Assembly (NCBI GenBank): GCA_950295325.1
Contig: OX485806.1
Location: forward strand, 15,438,001-15,502,000
Direction of reading: 5' to 3'
Origin: Polytrichum commune
Taxonomy: Eukaryota > Streptophyta > Polytrichopsida > Polytrichales > Polytrichaceae
DNA: 64,000 bases
Shown: one piece after another, positions 1 through 11,023 of the stretch
Numbering within the stretch: position 1 is the stretch's first letter
Layout: each line of letters starts with the position of its first letter
The notes under the pieces: generated by a model
Database searches by the model: none
What the model was told of the DNA's origin: nothing
What the model saw: only the letters and a program-made list of their open reading frames with translations
Made by a program: the position numbers and the translations under genes

Positions 1-189
1 GAGAAGTCACTTGGTAAGCGACAGTAGTTGCAGCACTGTAAATCTATAATCCCCCATAAATTTACAAGGAATGACAAATAATGTTTGGTTAACATTTAGC
101 GTCGGTGACACTGTACCGCAGTTTACAATTAGTACTGAGCAAGATAATTAGAATTGGTAACACTAAATATCATATTTAGCGTAGTAATG
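1..189 (+). repeat. Partial copy of a CACTA-like dispersed repeat (family A)
   Basis: The stretch from the window edge to about 189 matches, base for base over long runs, 33.99-34.17 kb and 63.64-63.83 kb (shared GTAAATCTA-ATCCCCC and TTTACAA-TAGTATTGAGCAAG blocks). It also matches the opposite strand of 26.99-27.17, 42.58-42.79 and 62.86-63.06 kb. Ends carry CACTAAATAT or its complement, which suggests a CACTA-type non-autonomous element; that class call is inference. The left end is cut by the window. Confidence 0.6.
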
Positions 190-999
190 CCCCCTTCCCA
201 CCTAACTTTACCAAATAACCAAAGTCTTTCCTAAAATCCGGGTACAGATTTCTCGATCGGTTATAGTGGAGGCACCCAGCTATCTTATTGCACCTACAAG
301 AACTTGCTCTCGAGATTTTCAAGTATGTTTAAGTTAAGTAGTATCCACACATGTTTATCTACCAAGTAGTGAATGTACTTGGATAGTTTTTGTCCCATCC
401 CCAAAGGCCTTACCACTCGTCTATCTTACCATTGGTTTCTGTTAATGAAGCTCCTCGTGCGCTCATAACTAAGACTAAAAAGCAACCTTTCACAAGGACC
501 AAAGGCGACACTTTTGAAGGTCCTACACTCTTGCCTCATCTCTAGGTACTGATGGGACGGTCGGTGGTTGAGGCTTAAAACCTCCGCTTTTAAATCATGC
601 CACATCATTTGCCAACTAGGCTTTGGACTAGATAGTGCCGATGGTGTGATGGCCGTATATTTAGAATGATCTTTTGCTAGGCTAAGCTAAAGTTAGGTGG
701 GAAAGGGGCATAAGATTGGTAGGGGGCTAGCTCAAAGAGCAAGGCTTCTAATCCTGGTCATGAAGGAGTTGCTCAAGTTCACCAATGTGTTTTGTGATAT
801 TAGAAACATTTATTAGTATGAGATGATTAGCATGTTCAATAAACCCATCTCAGGTTTCACATACAAGCTTATGGCTATAATCAAGGTGAAGGGTCCCTCA
901 TTCACGCCAACACTAATAGTTGGCGTCACATCTCTCTCACATATGATTAACAAATCCAAATCATGACCACACCTATTGTTCTCATATTTTGCTCTAGCT

Positions 1000-1021
1000 T
1001 ATATATATATATATATATATT
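1000..1021. repeat. (TA)n microsatellite
   Basis: Eleven uninterrupted TA units. A similar run lies at 30,915-30,940. Confidence 0.95.
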
Positions 1022-1064
1022 GAATTATCATCAAAGTCAAAGTCAAAGTCAAAAAATCAAAAAA

Positions 1065-1240
1065 TCAAAAAAATCAACTCTTCTTAAGTAATCATATAGC
1101 TCCCCCCGCCCCTTCCCAAATTTGTTGACTATTGAGCCTTGAATAGTTGGTAAATTTTGAGTACTTAGTCCAGGTTCTTTTAGACACATGTCTTTTGCAG
1201 TGTCCCTTCATCCACATACAACTCAAACATAGGTGCCCAG
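1065..1240 (+). repeat. Copy of dispersed repeat family D
   Basis: The block with TAATCATATAG, a C-rich spacer, TTGACTATTGAG and ACACATGTCTTTT recurs with variation near 13.6-13.76, 15.47-15.60, 17.22-17.43, 36.10-36.26 and 48.96-49.15 kb. On the other strand it recurs near 33.44-33.87, 44.6-44.96 and 46.9-47.15 kb. No termini or duplication could be fixed, so its class is open. Confidence 0.45.
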
Positions 1241-2554
1241 TTCAGATAAGTGACTGAATTAGGCCACCATGTAGCAAAAGAAGTCACAACCTTACGACTT
1301 TCACTCTTAGATTTTCCAAGGTGAACAAAGAGGTCACCTCATTATCGTGTAAATATATATTGTGTGTAATACACCATATATGGTACTTGTTGTCACATAA
1401 ACTATATGCGAAGGGCCTAAAGTAGATGCCTAGAGGTCTCAAAGTGTCACGCCCGCTAATTGCTAGTATGATTCCATTCATCACCATAAGTAACTTGTTT
1501 AAGTGAAAAAATTCTAAATTATGACATTTAGAGTAGCACACTTAGATACTTTAGATGATAGTCTTGCATTTTAATATGCAAGGGGAAGATCTTTTTAGTG
1601 TACTAATGACAAGTGTCATGTGTTTGCATTTAGTATCCAAGAGGAAGATATTCTTGAACATACTCATGCCAAATATCATTTGTGTACACTTGTAGACCGT
1701 TGTGTAACATAGGCATGCACCTCATAACATTATTTATGTATTGAACATGCTCATGCCAAGATATTAGTAAGCGCACTTGAACGCTAAGTGTCATGAGGTG
1801 ACACTTATGGTGAAGTTGTCAATTATCAATGTAACCTAGCATTGTATGCCTCAAAATAGGGTTAGTGACACTATTACGCATGTGATTAATGGCGGATACA
1901 AGAGGTATGAGATGAAAGATTAAGAATCCAAGCCACAGTTCCTTGAATTCCCCTCCCAAAAAACAGTGAGGACCAATGGGAGAAGGATTTAAGGTCCTTA
2001 GTAGAAGAACTCCTTAACTCCAGGTAAACCGTATCCTACATGCTGACTCTAGTAGACCTTATTCTAGTAATCTTACTCTACACTAACACGGATATTTAGT
2101 GTTTGATACACTAAATACAAACGCATATACTAAATGTCAATAACCCTATGAAAGTAAGCAACATTAAATGTAAACTCAAACACTAAATACCAACTATGAT
2201 AATATGTGGAAGTTACATGTTTAAGTTTAGTGTTAGTAAGGATATGAAAGTCCAGTGATATTCATGCTTCACAAGAAGAGAGGTGACATTAGGGAAGGTA
2301 ACGGCACATTTATGTCTAAGACTAAATGTCAAGGAATTAAAAATTTATTGTTAAGCAGGGTAGGGTGGTAACAAAATTAAATATAATCAAACACTAAATA
2401 TCCTTTCTAGTGTAGATAGACTCCAGTTAAACTCTACATCCTACTTAGTCTAAGAAACTCAAAAGATACAAAATTAACCCAAAATAGGTTAACTAAGAAG
2501 CACAATCCAACCCACATTATAATGTCACATGACATCACGGTCACCTCGTGGAGT

Positions 2555-2570
2555 CCCCCCCCCCCCCCCC
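2555..2570. repeat. Poly-C run
   Basis: Sixteen consecutive C in otherwise AT-rich DNA; one of several long C/G homopolymers in the window. Confidence 0.95.
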
Positions 2571-4470
2571 ATTGCAGATGTGTGGGACCACTTCATGATT
2601 TCTATTTATTTATTTATTTATTTAGAACCATTTGAAGCGATGACTCAACAAGCAAAGTCCTACTTCAGGATTTGCAAGGAGTTTTCTACAATTTGCAATT
2701 GAATCGCATGTGTTTGTCAACCATCATCTTTAAATCTAGTAGGGATGTTTTTTTCTTTAAAATGGGCTTACACAAACGACTTTGTGGAATTTATAGATTG
2801 GGTAGCAATCCGAAGGAATATGCTTTATTCTCGAATATATCTTGATGCATACAAACCTTCCACTCTTGAGTCAATGGAAGTTGACTATTCATAAAGACCT
2901 CATATGATAGTCTAGATTAATCCGTATTAACACAACATGGTCTTCTATTACAATATGTGGATGACAACAAAACCTTCATTCATCTTTGTCATCCAAAGCT
3001 GATATTATTAATTGTATTGCCTCAATTGAAGACTATGATGGGTTCTCCCATCTTATATATGATCCAAATGCCTTGAATTTTGTTCTAGTAGATGAGTATT
3101 GAAGTTGACCATATTATGGTCCAAGTAAGCAAATGGAATTCCATGTAGACGCAGTGGGCTCGAAACGTTAAAACATAAAATATCATGTGCTTTGGGTTTT
3201 CTTGGAGGCTTAGCCCTTGAACAACTACAAAATTTAGGGTCCAGCCACACATCTCAATTAAGGTTCCAGTTCAAGTAAGTAACCATTCAAATTAATTATA
3301 TTGTGCCCGCATTGTCCAGTTAAGAAAGTTAATAGCTAATTTATGAGATAGCCAACCTATGTGAGAGCTAAACTATCTCATAGCCACACCAACTAGTTAA
3401 AATGAAGGTTTAAATAAAAGTTATCAAAATAGAAGGTAGCTAACTTTTGGGACCTTGCTTTTGTGAAGAAACCTTAACTCATCTCTACCCCTAGTGCTAA
3501 ATAACTTTTACAAATAAGTAATTGAAGTTTTTGTCTAGAATCCTTGCATTTTATTTTCCCCATCTCTTCGTTATTCCGCTATGAGGTGGACCACACTATT
3601 TCTTACATCATCCTAAATTAGCATTCATCTTAAATTTTAAATTATTATTATTATTCATTTTCAAATTTCAATTGAAAATTAATTTAATCATAATCATAAA
3701 ATTCTAATCTATTCTAATCTTAATGACACACAAATGGTGTGGGCCATAGAATTATAATGTATCATAATTAGTGTCATGTTCAAAACTTGGGCAAGTTGAA
3801 CAAAACTTTAGTTGGTCAACCTTAATTCCTCTCTTAAATTGGTCAAACTTTGGTTAGTAGTAATGGGGATGTGTGGCCGTGCAATTGGTTAGCTCACATA
3901 TGAGCTAGGTAATTGATTTCACTAACCCACATATAGTTGGCTAACTCTCCTAACTAGGTGGTGCGGCCATAATTTTAATTAGCTAGAATTTTGGTTAGCT
4001 AATCCTCACTTAACTCATAAGTTACTTAATTCTCTTAACTAGGTTGGTGTAGCTGGACCCTAAGGGTTGGTCTTTGCTTCCCATAAAGTATGCTTAGAAA
4101 CTTTAGGTAAAACATTGTGTATGTTTAAATTTTGACCATTTTTTTTCTCTGAGGGACATACTATAACCCTTTTGTAATATTTGAAAAGATAAGTCATACA
4201 ACTACACCGTTTATGGTTTTTAGTCCACTTACTATTCGGAGGTACGCAATATTGGAGGAAAAAAATGGTTAAGATAATTTCTTTTACCAAGTAAAGATCT
4301 TAAAATTTTTGATGTCCGAACTTCCAATTTATAGTAAAATAATTATAACAATTTGGATAATTCCCAATAACAAGGACATTAAGTACCTTAAGTGATGTAA
4401 GTGTTTACAATTGAGAAGATTTAACTCGAGTCAAACTCTTGTTCCCCAATCATTCCAATATTGTGGTTTT

Positions 4471-4509
4471 AAACAACAACAACAACAAACAAACAAACAA
4501 ACAAACAAC
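4471..4509. repeat. (AAC)n/(AAAC)n microsatellite
   Basis: AAC triplets pass into AAAC tetramers over about 39 bases. Confidence 0.9.
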
Positions 4510-5099
4510 CTATATTGATCCTTTCAATCTTGAGAGAATTCTAACACTCGGTTCAAATATATCATATAGGTTCACAAGACTAGTAAAATATTGTAGGTGA
4601 AATTATTCATGGCCAAATATCACTATAGCTTCCGAATGCAATGCTTGTCTTGGTCAACCTTTATCGTTTCAAGAGGCCCAACATGGGCTTTAAGATGTCA
4701 CACAAAAGTGTCTATGGTGACTTACAATTGTTCTTGCCTTGAAATGTCAAAAGTGATTCCATCCAAAATCAACCTCCTTATGTCACCGTTGTCACATATG
4801 ATTGTTACATCTTTCACATCTTTCACATCTATTTCTAGTGAGTTGGACTAAAACATAGTTTTAGTCTTTTAAACCAAGTAAAATTCCCATAAGATTTGGT
4901 TTTAATATTTGTTTGAGGCTTGTACAAATTATCATTGTACATTCCTTTATAAAGGACAAGTTTGCTATTGAAATGTAAAATGGTGATTCCAATCCACCAC
5001 TTAGTAATTCATTCAAATGTGTCTCACTACACTAAAATTTATAAAGCAAACTTATAAAGGACAAGTTTACATACCATTCAAATATCATACTAATATCAA

Positions 5100-5880
5100 G
5101 AACTATTCAAAACCAAGAACTCAATTGATGGAAGAATTGATTTATAAACACCTATTGTTGATTCCACAATTAACGACATAAAACCACTAATGTGACGAAT
5201 ACCTGAAAGCAGGTAGGGGCAACGTGAAACACACAAAACAAGTGGGGACAAGAGAAGTTTCGAGCACCCTTGCGATTTCAACGAGCTTTTATGTTGGCCT
5301 TTGCAAGAATACCTAGATTCTAAGTCATCTAAGTCACCTAATGCACGCAATCATTACTTGCATTCACTACCCGCATCAACCACCCGCATCAGCCATCTGC
5401 ATCCCCTTTGATCAACCTCCACACACACACACACACACACACACACACCAAACAAAAAAAACAAAAAAAACAAAAAAAATAAAAAATAAAAAAATGCAAC
5501 GTGTTCCTCTTGCAACCCTAAGCAAGAAGTGACCTCGTTCTTTGCTCAACGACCCGTTCCGAAACCCGAAGATCGCTTCCTCCAAACAACAATGTATGGA
5601 TGATGGATGAGACAAGGAAAACGAGGAACAACTATTTGTCCTCGCTTCTTCCAATATGAAACACTCAGCCCATCAAGTCCAACGACACTACCATACAAAG
5701 TACAAACATTGTATAGTTTCTATAGGTCCTTCGTACACGTACATACCTACGAGCTACAACGTGTTCAACATACATCTATGTAGCACAACAAAGTCCAAAT
5801 TAACACCCCTTTTGTGCACTCCCGTATACTCACTCATACATGTTATAATAAACGCACCCCCAGGAGAGTGATCTAAGTTA
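5100..5880 (+). repeat. Left arm of a long inverted repeat
   Basis: Read forward, this arm aligns throughout with the reverse complement of 7,540-8,245. Landmarks in the same order are ATTCAAAACC-AG, AAACACCTATTGTTG, GGTAGGGGCAA-GTGAAACAC, CATCCCCTTTGAT-AACCT, CTCTTGCAACCCTAAGCAAG, TTTGTGCACTC and ATAC-ACGTGTTAT or its variant. This arm also contains an (AC)n/A-rich expansion (5,420-5,494) absent from the other, which makes it longer. Diverged but clearly homologous. No protein was recognised in either arm. Confidence 0.85.
5420..5449. repeat. (AC)n microsatellite followed by an A-rich tract
   Basis: About 14 AC units, then AC/A-rich sequence to about 5,494. It sits inside the left arm of the long inverted repeat and is missing from the right arm, so it expanded after the arms separated. 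Confidence 0.95.
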
Positions 5881-6076
5881 AAAACGATGAAACAACCAAG
5901 TGAAATTGTGCTGCCATAACAATACTCAACACTAGGGAGGTACATCCATCGTGATGGAAGAAAAAGCACCCCGTCGTTTGTGTCGGGTCGCCCTTGCAAT
6001 ATGAACAAATGTTGTGCTTGCGTACTCTTCACTTTTACATGGGCCAACTGCCAGTTGGGGTTTGGTTACCAGAGTG

Positions 6077-6111
<35 letters not shown>

Positions 6112-6205
6112 TTGCTTGCTTAATTATACAAAGGCTGGCCTGGCCATCCACATCCAGCCAGCCAGAGAGAGAGAGAGAGAGCTTGCTTGCTTGCTTGCGT
6201 GCGTC
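6077..6205. repeat. Composite AGCC / CTTG / AG microsatellite
   Basis: An (AGCC)n run at 6,077-6,110 passes directly into CTTG units. The same order, AGCC then (AG)n then CTTG units, appears again at 6,155-6,200. The two blocks look like a duplicated microsatellite separated by about 35 bases. Confidence 0.9.
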
Positions 6206-6628
6206 GGTGTTAACGATCAATTCTACTGGCGTTCAAAATCATGGCCTCTGATATATATTCGTGGACCCCCACTTGCTTGTAAAGGGAGAGGTGAAGGAGG
6301 TAAGCCTGAGTAAGAAGGAGGCCCGAAACATAGCATACCTTCACGTACGGTATTGTAAGGTTAAAGCCCAACCAACCGTTGAGGCCACTCTGCACCAATT
6401 AGACGTGGGCATGTGTCCCAACTCCCGACCTAGTTAGAGGATCCCACCCTCAGCCTCACCACCACACAGTCGGCGACCAAGTAAACTTTGCATCCTCTCC
6501 AAAGAACGAGGAATGTGCTCTTCTCACTAAGTGTCGTTTGACCGCTAGCTCACATGAGATCTTTCAATAATACATGCAGCATGCAGTTTGTTTAGAGTAT
6601 GGACGTCATGTCCGATGTTGGACTTAGG

Positions 6629-6841
6629 TGTTATGAGACACGTCAGGTTTCCATACCATTATTCAGATCCATAACAATGTTCTTCCATCTTATTCATCAC
6701 ATCCATAACAATGTTCTGTGGGACTGACGGTATTCTGTGGAATATTCTCCATACTTGGTGTGAATGTGGGGAATATTCCATGTAATATTGTCGGTCCCAC
6801 AGGTAGATGTTGTGGATCTGAATAATGTTGTGTCTCATAAC
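6629..6841. mobile_element. Small foldback (MITE-like) element, copy 1
   Basis: The outer arms GTTATGAGACAC and GTGTCTCATAAC are exact complements. Inside them CATTATTCAGATCCATAACA pairs with TTGTGGATCTGAATAATG, and GGAATATTC motifs pair nearer the centre, so most of the 213 bases can fold. A shorter relative lies at 41,557-41,715. No coding capacity. Confidence 0.7.
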
Positions 6842-7539
6842 GATGAACTTCTTGCTTTTATGAGGGGAGGGGGAAAAACGAGCAACATCGGTGCGTTTTT
6901 GTCGACGTGGAATTGCTTGTATGAGTGGTATGAAACTTCACAATTTTATGCTTGCATGTTTGTTTGATGTGGGTGAACGTCTGATTTAAGCTTACCTTGG
7001 CCTTTTTTGGATATCTGTCTCACCCAGCTTAGATTTGGGTGTGACAGCTTACATGCCAAAGTGACTTGGAAAGGATATAGTATGAGGTAGGAAAACAGAT
7101 AACGGTGAAAATAAGTTGATTCGGCCATAAAGTGTGGGTTGAAGTTTGTGCAATAGTTTTTAGAGATAAAGGAGAGGAGATGATGAGAAATACAAGTTGT
7201 TTTGTAATTTTAGTTCTTGTAAATAATTGGTTACATTCTCTCAAAGAGGCAAGTAAGTCAAATCCTCTACTTGTATAGTAGAGTCTCCCTAATTTGAGCA
7301 TCAAATATCCTACTCTGCATACGAATGCACACAAAACGGTTCAACTCAATGGCACCCAAAAGTGATCCCAAGTGGTGTGAAACAAGACCTTGTCGGGCCA
7401 CCACTTTTACACTTAAACATTTTGGGCCTACGCAAGAATTATTTTACTCCTAGCCCGGTGCACATGTAGTGGTCATTCACCGTTTTCCGTTTTTCTACCT
7501 CAATCCACATTGCAATCTCCTCGGATGGGGGACCAACCT

Positions 7540-8245
7540 ATCCAAAATTTACTCGAGTTGACAAGGATGACTTGGTCCCAGGTGGTGCACCTTTCATAAC
7601 ACGTACGAGTATGCTTGAGTGCACAAACGGGGTATTGATTTGAACTTTGCTATACTACATATACATTTGCTACACAAATTGTAGCTCATAATTATGTACA
7701 TGTACGAAGAACCTCTAGAAAGTATACAACACTCGTATTCATATTGTAGTGTCACTAGACTTTATGGGATAAGTATGTCAAATTGAATGAAACTAGGATG
7801 AATACTTTTCTCATTTCCTTGTCTAATCCATACATGTATGGAAGAAGCAATATTAGGGTTTTGGAATGGATCTTTGAGCTGAGAACGAGGTCACTTCCTT
7901 GCTTAGGGTTGCAAGAGGTACATGTTTGTGCTTTTTGTAAAGGTTCATCAAAGGGGATGCGGATGGTTGATTGAAGGGGGGGGGGGGTGATGGAGATAGT
8001 GATTGCAGGCATTAGGTGACTTAGAAGTTAGGTATTGTTGGCGACATAAAAGTTCATTGAAATTGCGAAGGTGCTCAAACCTTCTCCTTTCGTCATTCGT
8101 TTTGTGTGTTTCACATTGCCCCTACCTCCTTTTTGATGCTCGTCACATCAATTGTTTTGTGTACTTGATTGTGGAAACAACAATAGGTGTTTATAGATAC
8201 ATTCTTCCACGAATTGATTTCTCGGTTTTGAATAGAGAGCACAAT
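7540..8245 (-). repeat. Right arm of the long inverted repeat
   Basis: The reverse complement aligns with 5,100-5,880 as described there. A 12-base poly-G run (7,976-7,987) sits where the left arm has a plain CATCAACCACC stretch. Outer end near the sequence CGGTTTTGAATAGAGAGC. Confidence 0.85.
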
Positions 8246-10741
8246 GCTTGCCTTATCTCTGAATTAAGTTGTGGCTATTATTAAAGCATGCATGGTAGAG
8301 ACCAATTAACAAGTGGAATAAAATGGGTCAAGTATATGTTTTTTGTGCAAGATACTTTGAGTTTTGATTTCTATAAGAACTGAAAGATGCAGGCAAGGAA
8401 AGTCATGACAAGAACACAATTGAAACTAGAATTGTCAAAGATATGGTAGACCAAAAAAATTACCTCCAATTAAGGTTTGGTTTGTTGGGTGGGTTAATAA
8501 GAAGCATAGAAAATTTAGTAATTGTTGGGTGGAGCATATGGATTCAATCAACTTGATGGACCGTCCATCAAACATGGAGATTGACTTATGTTGATATAAA
8601 AGAAAGGCCAACAACAAGTGGACTTACGATCTTACTAATAATTTAATGAAAAACTTCATATGATCTTATGGATCTTTTGAAACAATTACTACATTAGCTT
8701 CTATGACAAATGTTGTGGATGTAGATGCTTATGAGTTATATTAAGGGGATGAAAAAGTATTCAACGACGTTATGATGAATGCTAGGGTTTTTCATTTTAC
8801 ATATGATAGGGGTTGATTGTTATTCAAAGTATATTTAAATACTTATGTTAATAACTATTTATGAATGTAACTTCTCTTCTATGTAAACATACTGTCACTT
8901 GTATTTTTATCATTAAAATTCTACATGTGTTGCTTGATTTTTAAAAAAATTAAAAAAAATTAAAAATTAAAAATTAAACCAAAAAAAAAACTTGTATAGA
9001 AGAGGTTTTTAGAGTATGTTGTGAACGCACGTGATTCTTGGTTTTTAATGAAAGGTGCACCCCTTAGGGATTACTCAACCCCTTTGTTAAGAACATTTTG
9101 AACTTATAGATCCGAAAATGTTCAATGCAAGCACCCTCTCAAACGCAATGGAAAATATAATACAACTCTTGTACTCATATCTTTTTGAAGAAATCAAAAT
9201 CAAAATGGTGAAGATTATCCTTCTTATACCCACCCAAATTGCTATGGAGGTCTCTCTCTCTCTACCAAGGTTGTGGCCTCTTTCGGTGAGCACATGGTGA
9301 CCCACAAACTTTGTCATTTTCTTGAACACTTCATCACCTTTGGTCTCAAGTTCGGTGTTGTGTTTGATTAGCAAGGATTCACTTTCCAAATGCATGCATG
9401 CCTAATTTCTTGCCGAAGCTGTAGATTCACTAAAAAAAAAAGTACCCTTGGATGAATTTTTGTGACTCTTGTGTGATTCATACATGAATTTCAAAAGTTA
9501 ATGTCCATCAAAGCATGGTCTTCTCTTGCAACTAGGATTCAAGCATATTTGGATCTATGCATGAATTTTGGACGATGTCAATTGTCAATATGACGTACAC
9601 TTGATCACAACACTAAACAAATATGATAGCAGGCAAACATGGAATACGGACGTTCAAAGTTGTGGTTGTTGAGTAGTTGCTTTTGTTGTTGTCGTTTGGT
9701 GTATTGTCCCCAAAAGTGCACATCACTTATTACTTTTGGACAAGTGGTTTGTCAAAATATACTTAAATGTCAATTTTTCTTTTTTAATTTATTGTTGTGA
9801 AACTTAAATTGTTTACAAATATGCTTATCTATGTGAGCTTGTGAAATCTTATGAATGTGAAGGTTGTTGAAAGAATGCTATACGTAGAATCATGTTGCAC
9901 TTAGGTTTGAAAGTGATTCTCAAAATGTTTAGTATTTCATATGTAATGAACTAGCTTGGACCCATGCCATCCTACCCCGTTGCACCCATGCCTATGAATT
10001 AATATCTTGAATGCCTCCAATCCCATACAATCATGCAACTATTTGTCCATGTCCGTGTGTGCCCGCCATATGCATGTATTCTTATTCCCCTGCTCATAAG
10101 GCCCCCATAACCTGCCACCATGCCCCCATGGAGCGCTTTAAGAGAAATATGATTTTTTTTCTTCATTTTAATTAAATTGTCTTACTTTGTCATGTTGCGT
10201 ATGCCATGTGCCACTTCCCCTAGTTTCCCCCCACCATGCCCACCTTTTACACTTGTAGTCCCACACCTTTTCACATTTGTTTCCTCTTTCTTTTGTCAAA
10301 TGTTTGTTTTGGAGAAGAATTTTTGGCATGTGGCGCTTGTTCTTTAATAATCAAATTGGACATGTGTCCATCTTTCATGGACTTCCAGCACCTTGTTGTC
10401 CGCTGTATATAGGTACGAGTATGGACATGTGCCATCCTAGCCCGTACATATGATGCATCACTTTACCGTTGTCCCCTACCTTTCTAGAACGGCAGCGAAT
10501 GGTGGAACAATGACCTCACCACCACCACCACCACCACCACCACCACATCTTCCATTATATATCGATGTTGTAATGAATATCACCTTGAGCAATTCATCAT
10601 AATGAATATGGTATAATGGTTATTTTAAGTTTATGAATACCCTTTGAATATCATTAAGATAATGAAAGAATTATAATACTAACATGACCTAAGATAACCG
10701 CCACATTTTCCAAGTACAACCTTAACCCTGACACCAAAAGC
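8246..10741. other. Intergenic DNA without a recognisable gene
   Basis: Frames are short and interrupted. An A-rich stretch (about 8,940-8,995), a CT run near 9,247-9,260 and an (ACC)n tract (10,516-10,546) are the only clear features. Confidence 0.5.
10516..10546. repeat. (ACC)n microsatellite
   Basis: About ten ACC triplets; not inside a credible open frame. Confidence 0.9.
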
Positions 10742-11023
10742 ATGCATAATATCAATAACCTTCATTCACAAGATTCTAGTTTCTTTAAAGGTACATATCC
10801 TAATCCTCGCCGACTGCCTCCAGGCAAAAGAGCTGACCTTCGGTCTTTGAGAGGAGCTCACTACTTGATCCGAGATGACCCTAAACTACTAGATGATAAT
10901 GGAAAAGTACTACTCAAACCAAATGGAGTGGTTGGCAATTCGATTCCCATCCGTGAAATTCTCTCCCTACTTGACGGAAAACTAACCAAGTGGTCAAGCG
11001 CATCTTGTGTTCCAAAAAAATGA
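10742..11023 (+). CDS. Isolated coding-like ORF, 93 codons, product unknown
   Basis: An ATG-initiated frame of 93 codons ends at TGA. Residues from about 17 onward look like real protein: LPPGKRADLRSLRG, then a charged YLIRDDPKLLDDNGKV segment, then IPIREILSLLDGKLTKW and a basic C-terminus. Base composition over this span is more balanced than in the flanks, which turn AT-rich at once (a T/A tract begins right after the stop). I do not recognise the family. It could be one exon of an unassembled gene, a captured gene fragment in a transposon, or a small gene. An internal CTTTAAAGG before residue 17 may mark an exon edge, so the ATG is uncertain. Confidence 0.4.
   Translation: MHNINNLHSQDSSFFKGTYPNPRRLPPGKRADLRSLRGAHYLIRDDPKLLDDNGKVLLKPNGVVGNSIPIREILSLLDGKLTKWSSASCVPKK

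Larger units (their letters stand above)
190..5099. other. AT-rich intergenic DNA without a recognisable gene
   Basis: No open frame here looks like a known protein or has a convincing splice context. The stretch holds simple repeats, listed separately where notable, and a copy of dispersed family D near 1,065-1,240. It also holds a (TTTA)n run near 2,603-2,623 and short AAAGTC repeats near 1,032-1,055. A tRNA-like block near 727-760 (TAGCTC-AGAGC) is too degenerate to call. Confidence 0.5.
5881..7539. other. Spacer between the inverted-repeat arms
   Basis: About 1.66 kb. No transposase, reverse transcriptase or other known protein is visible in any frame. It contains a composite microsatellite (6,077-6,205) and a small foldback element (6,629-6,841). 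If the arms are the termini of a transposon, the spacer is not autonomous. Confidence 0.5.

Noticed and set aside
6014-6313. 99-codon plus-strand frame with Ala-Ser-Gln-Pro repeats
   Set aside because: Generated by the AGCC microsatellite.
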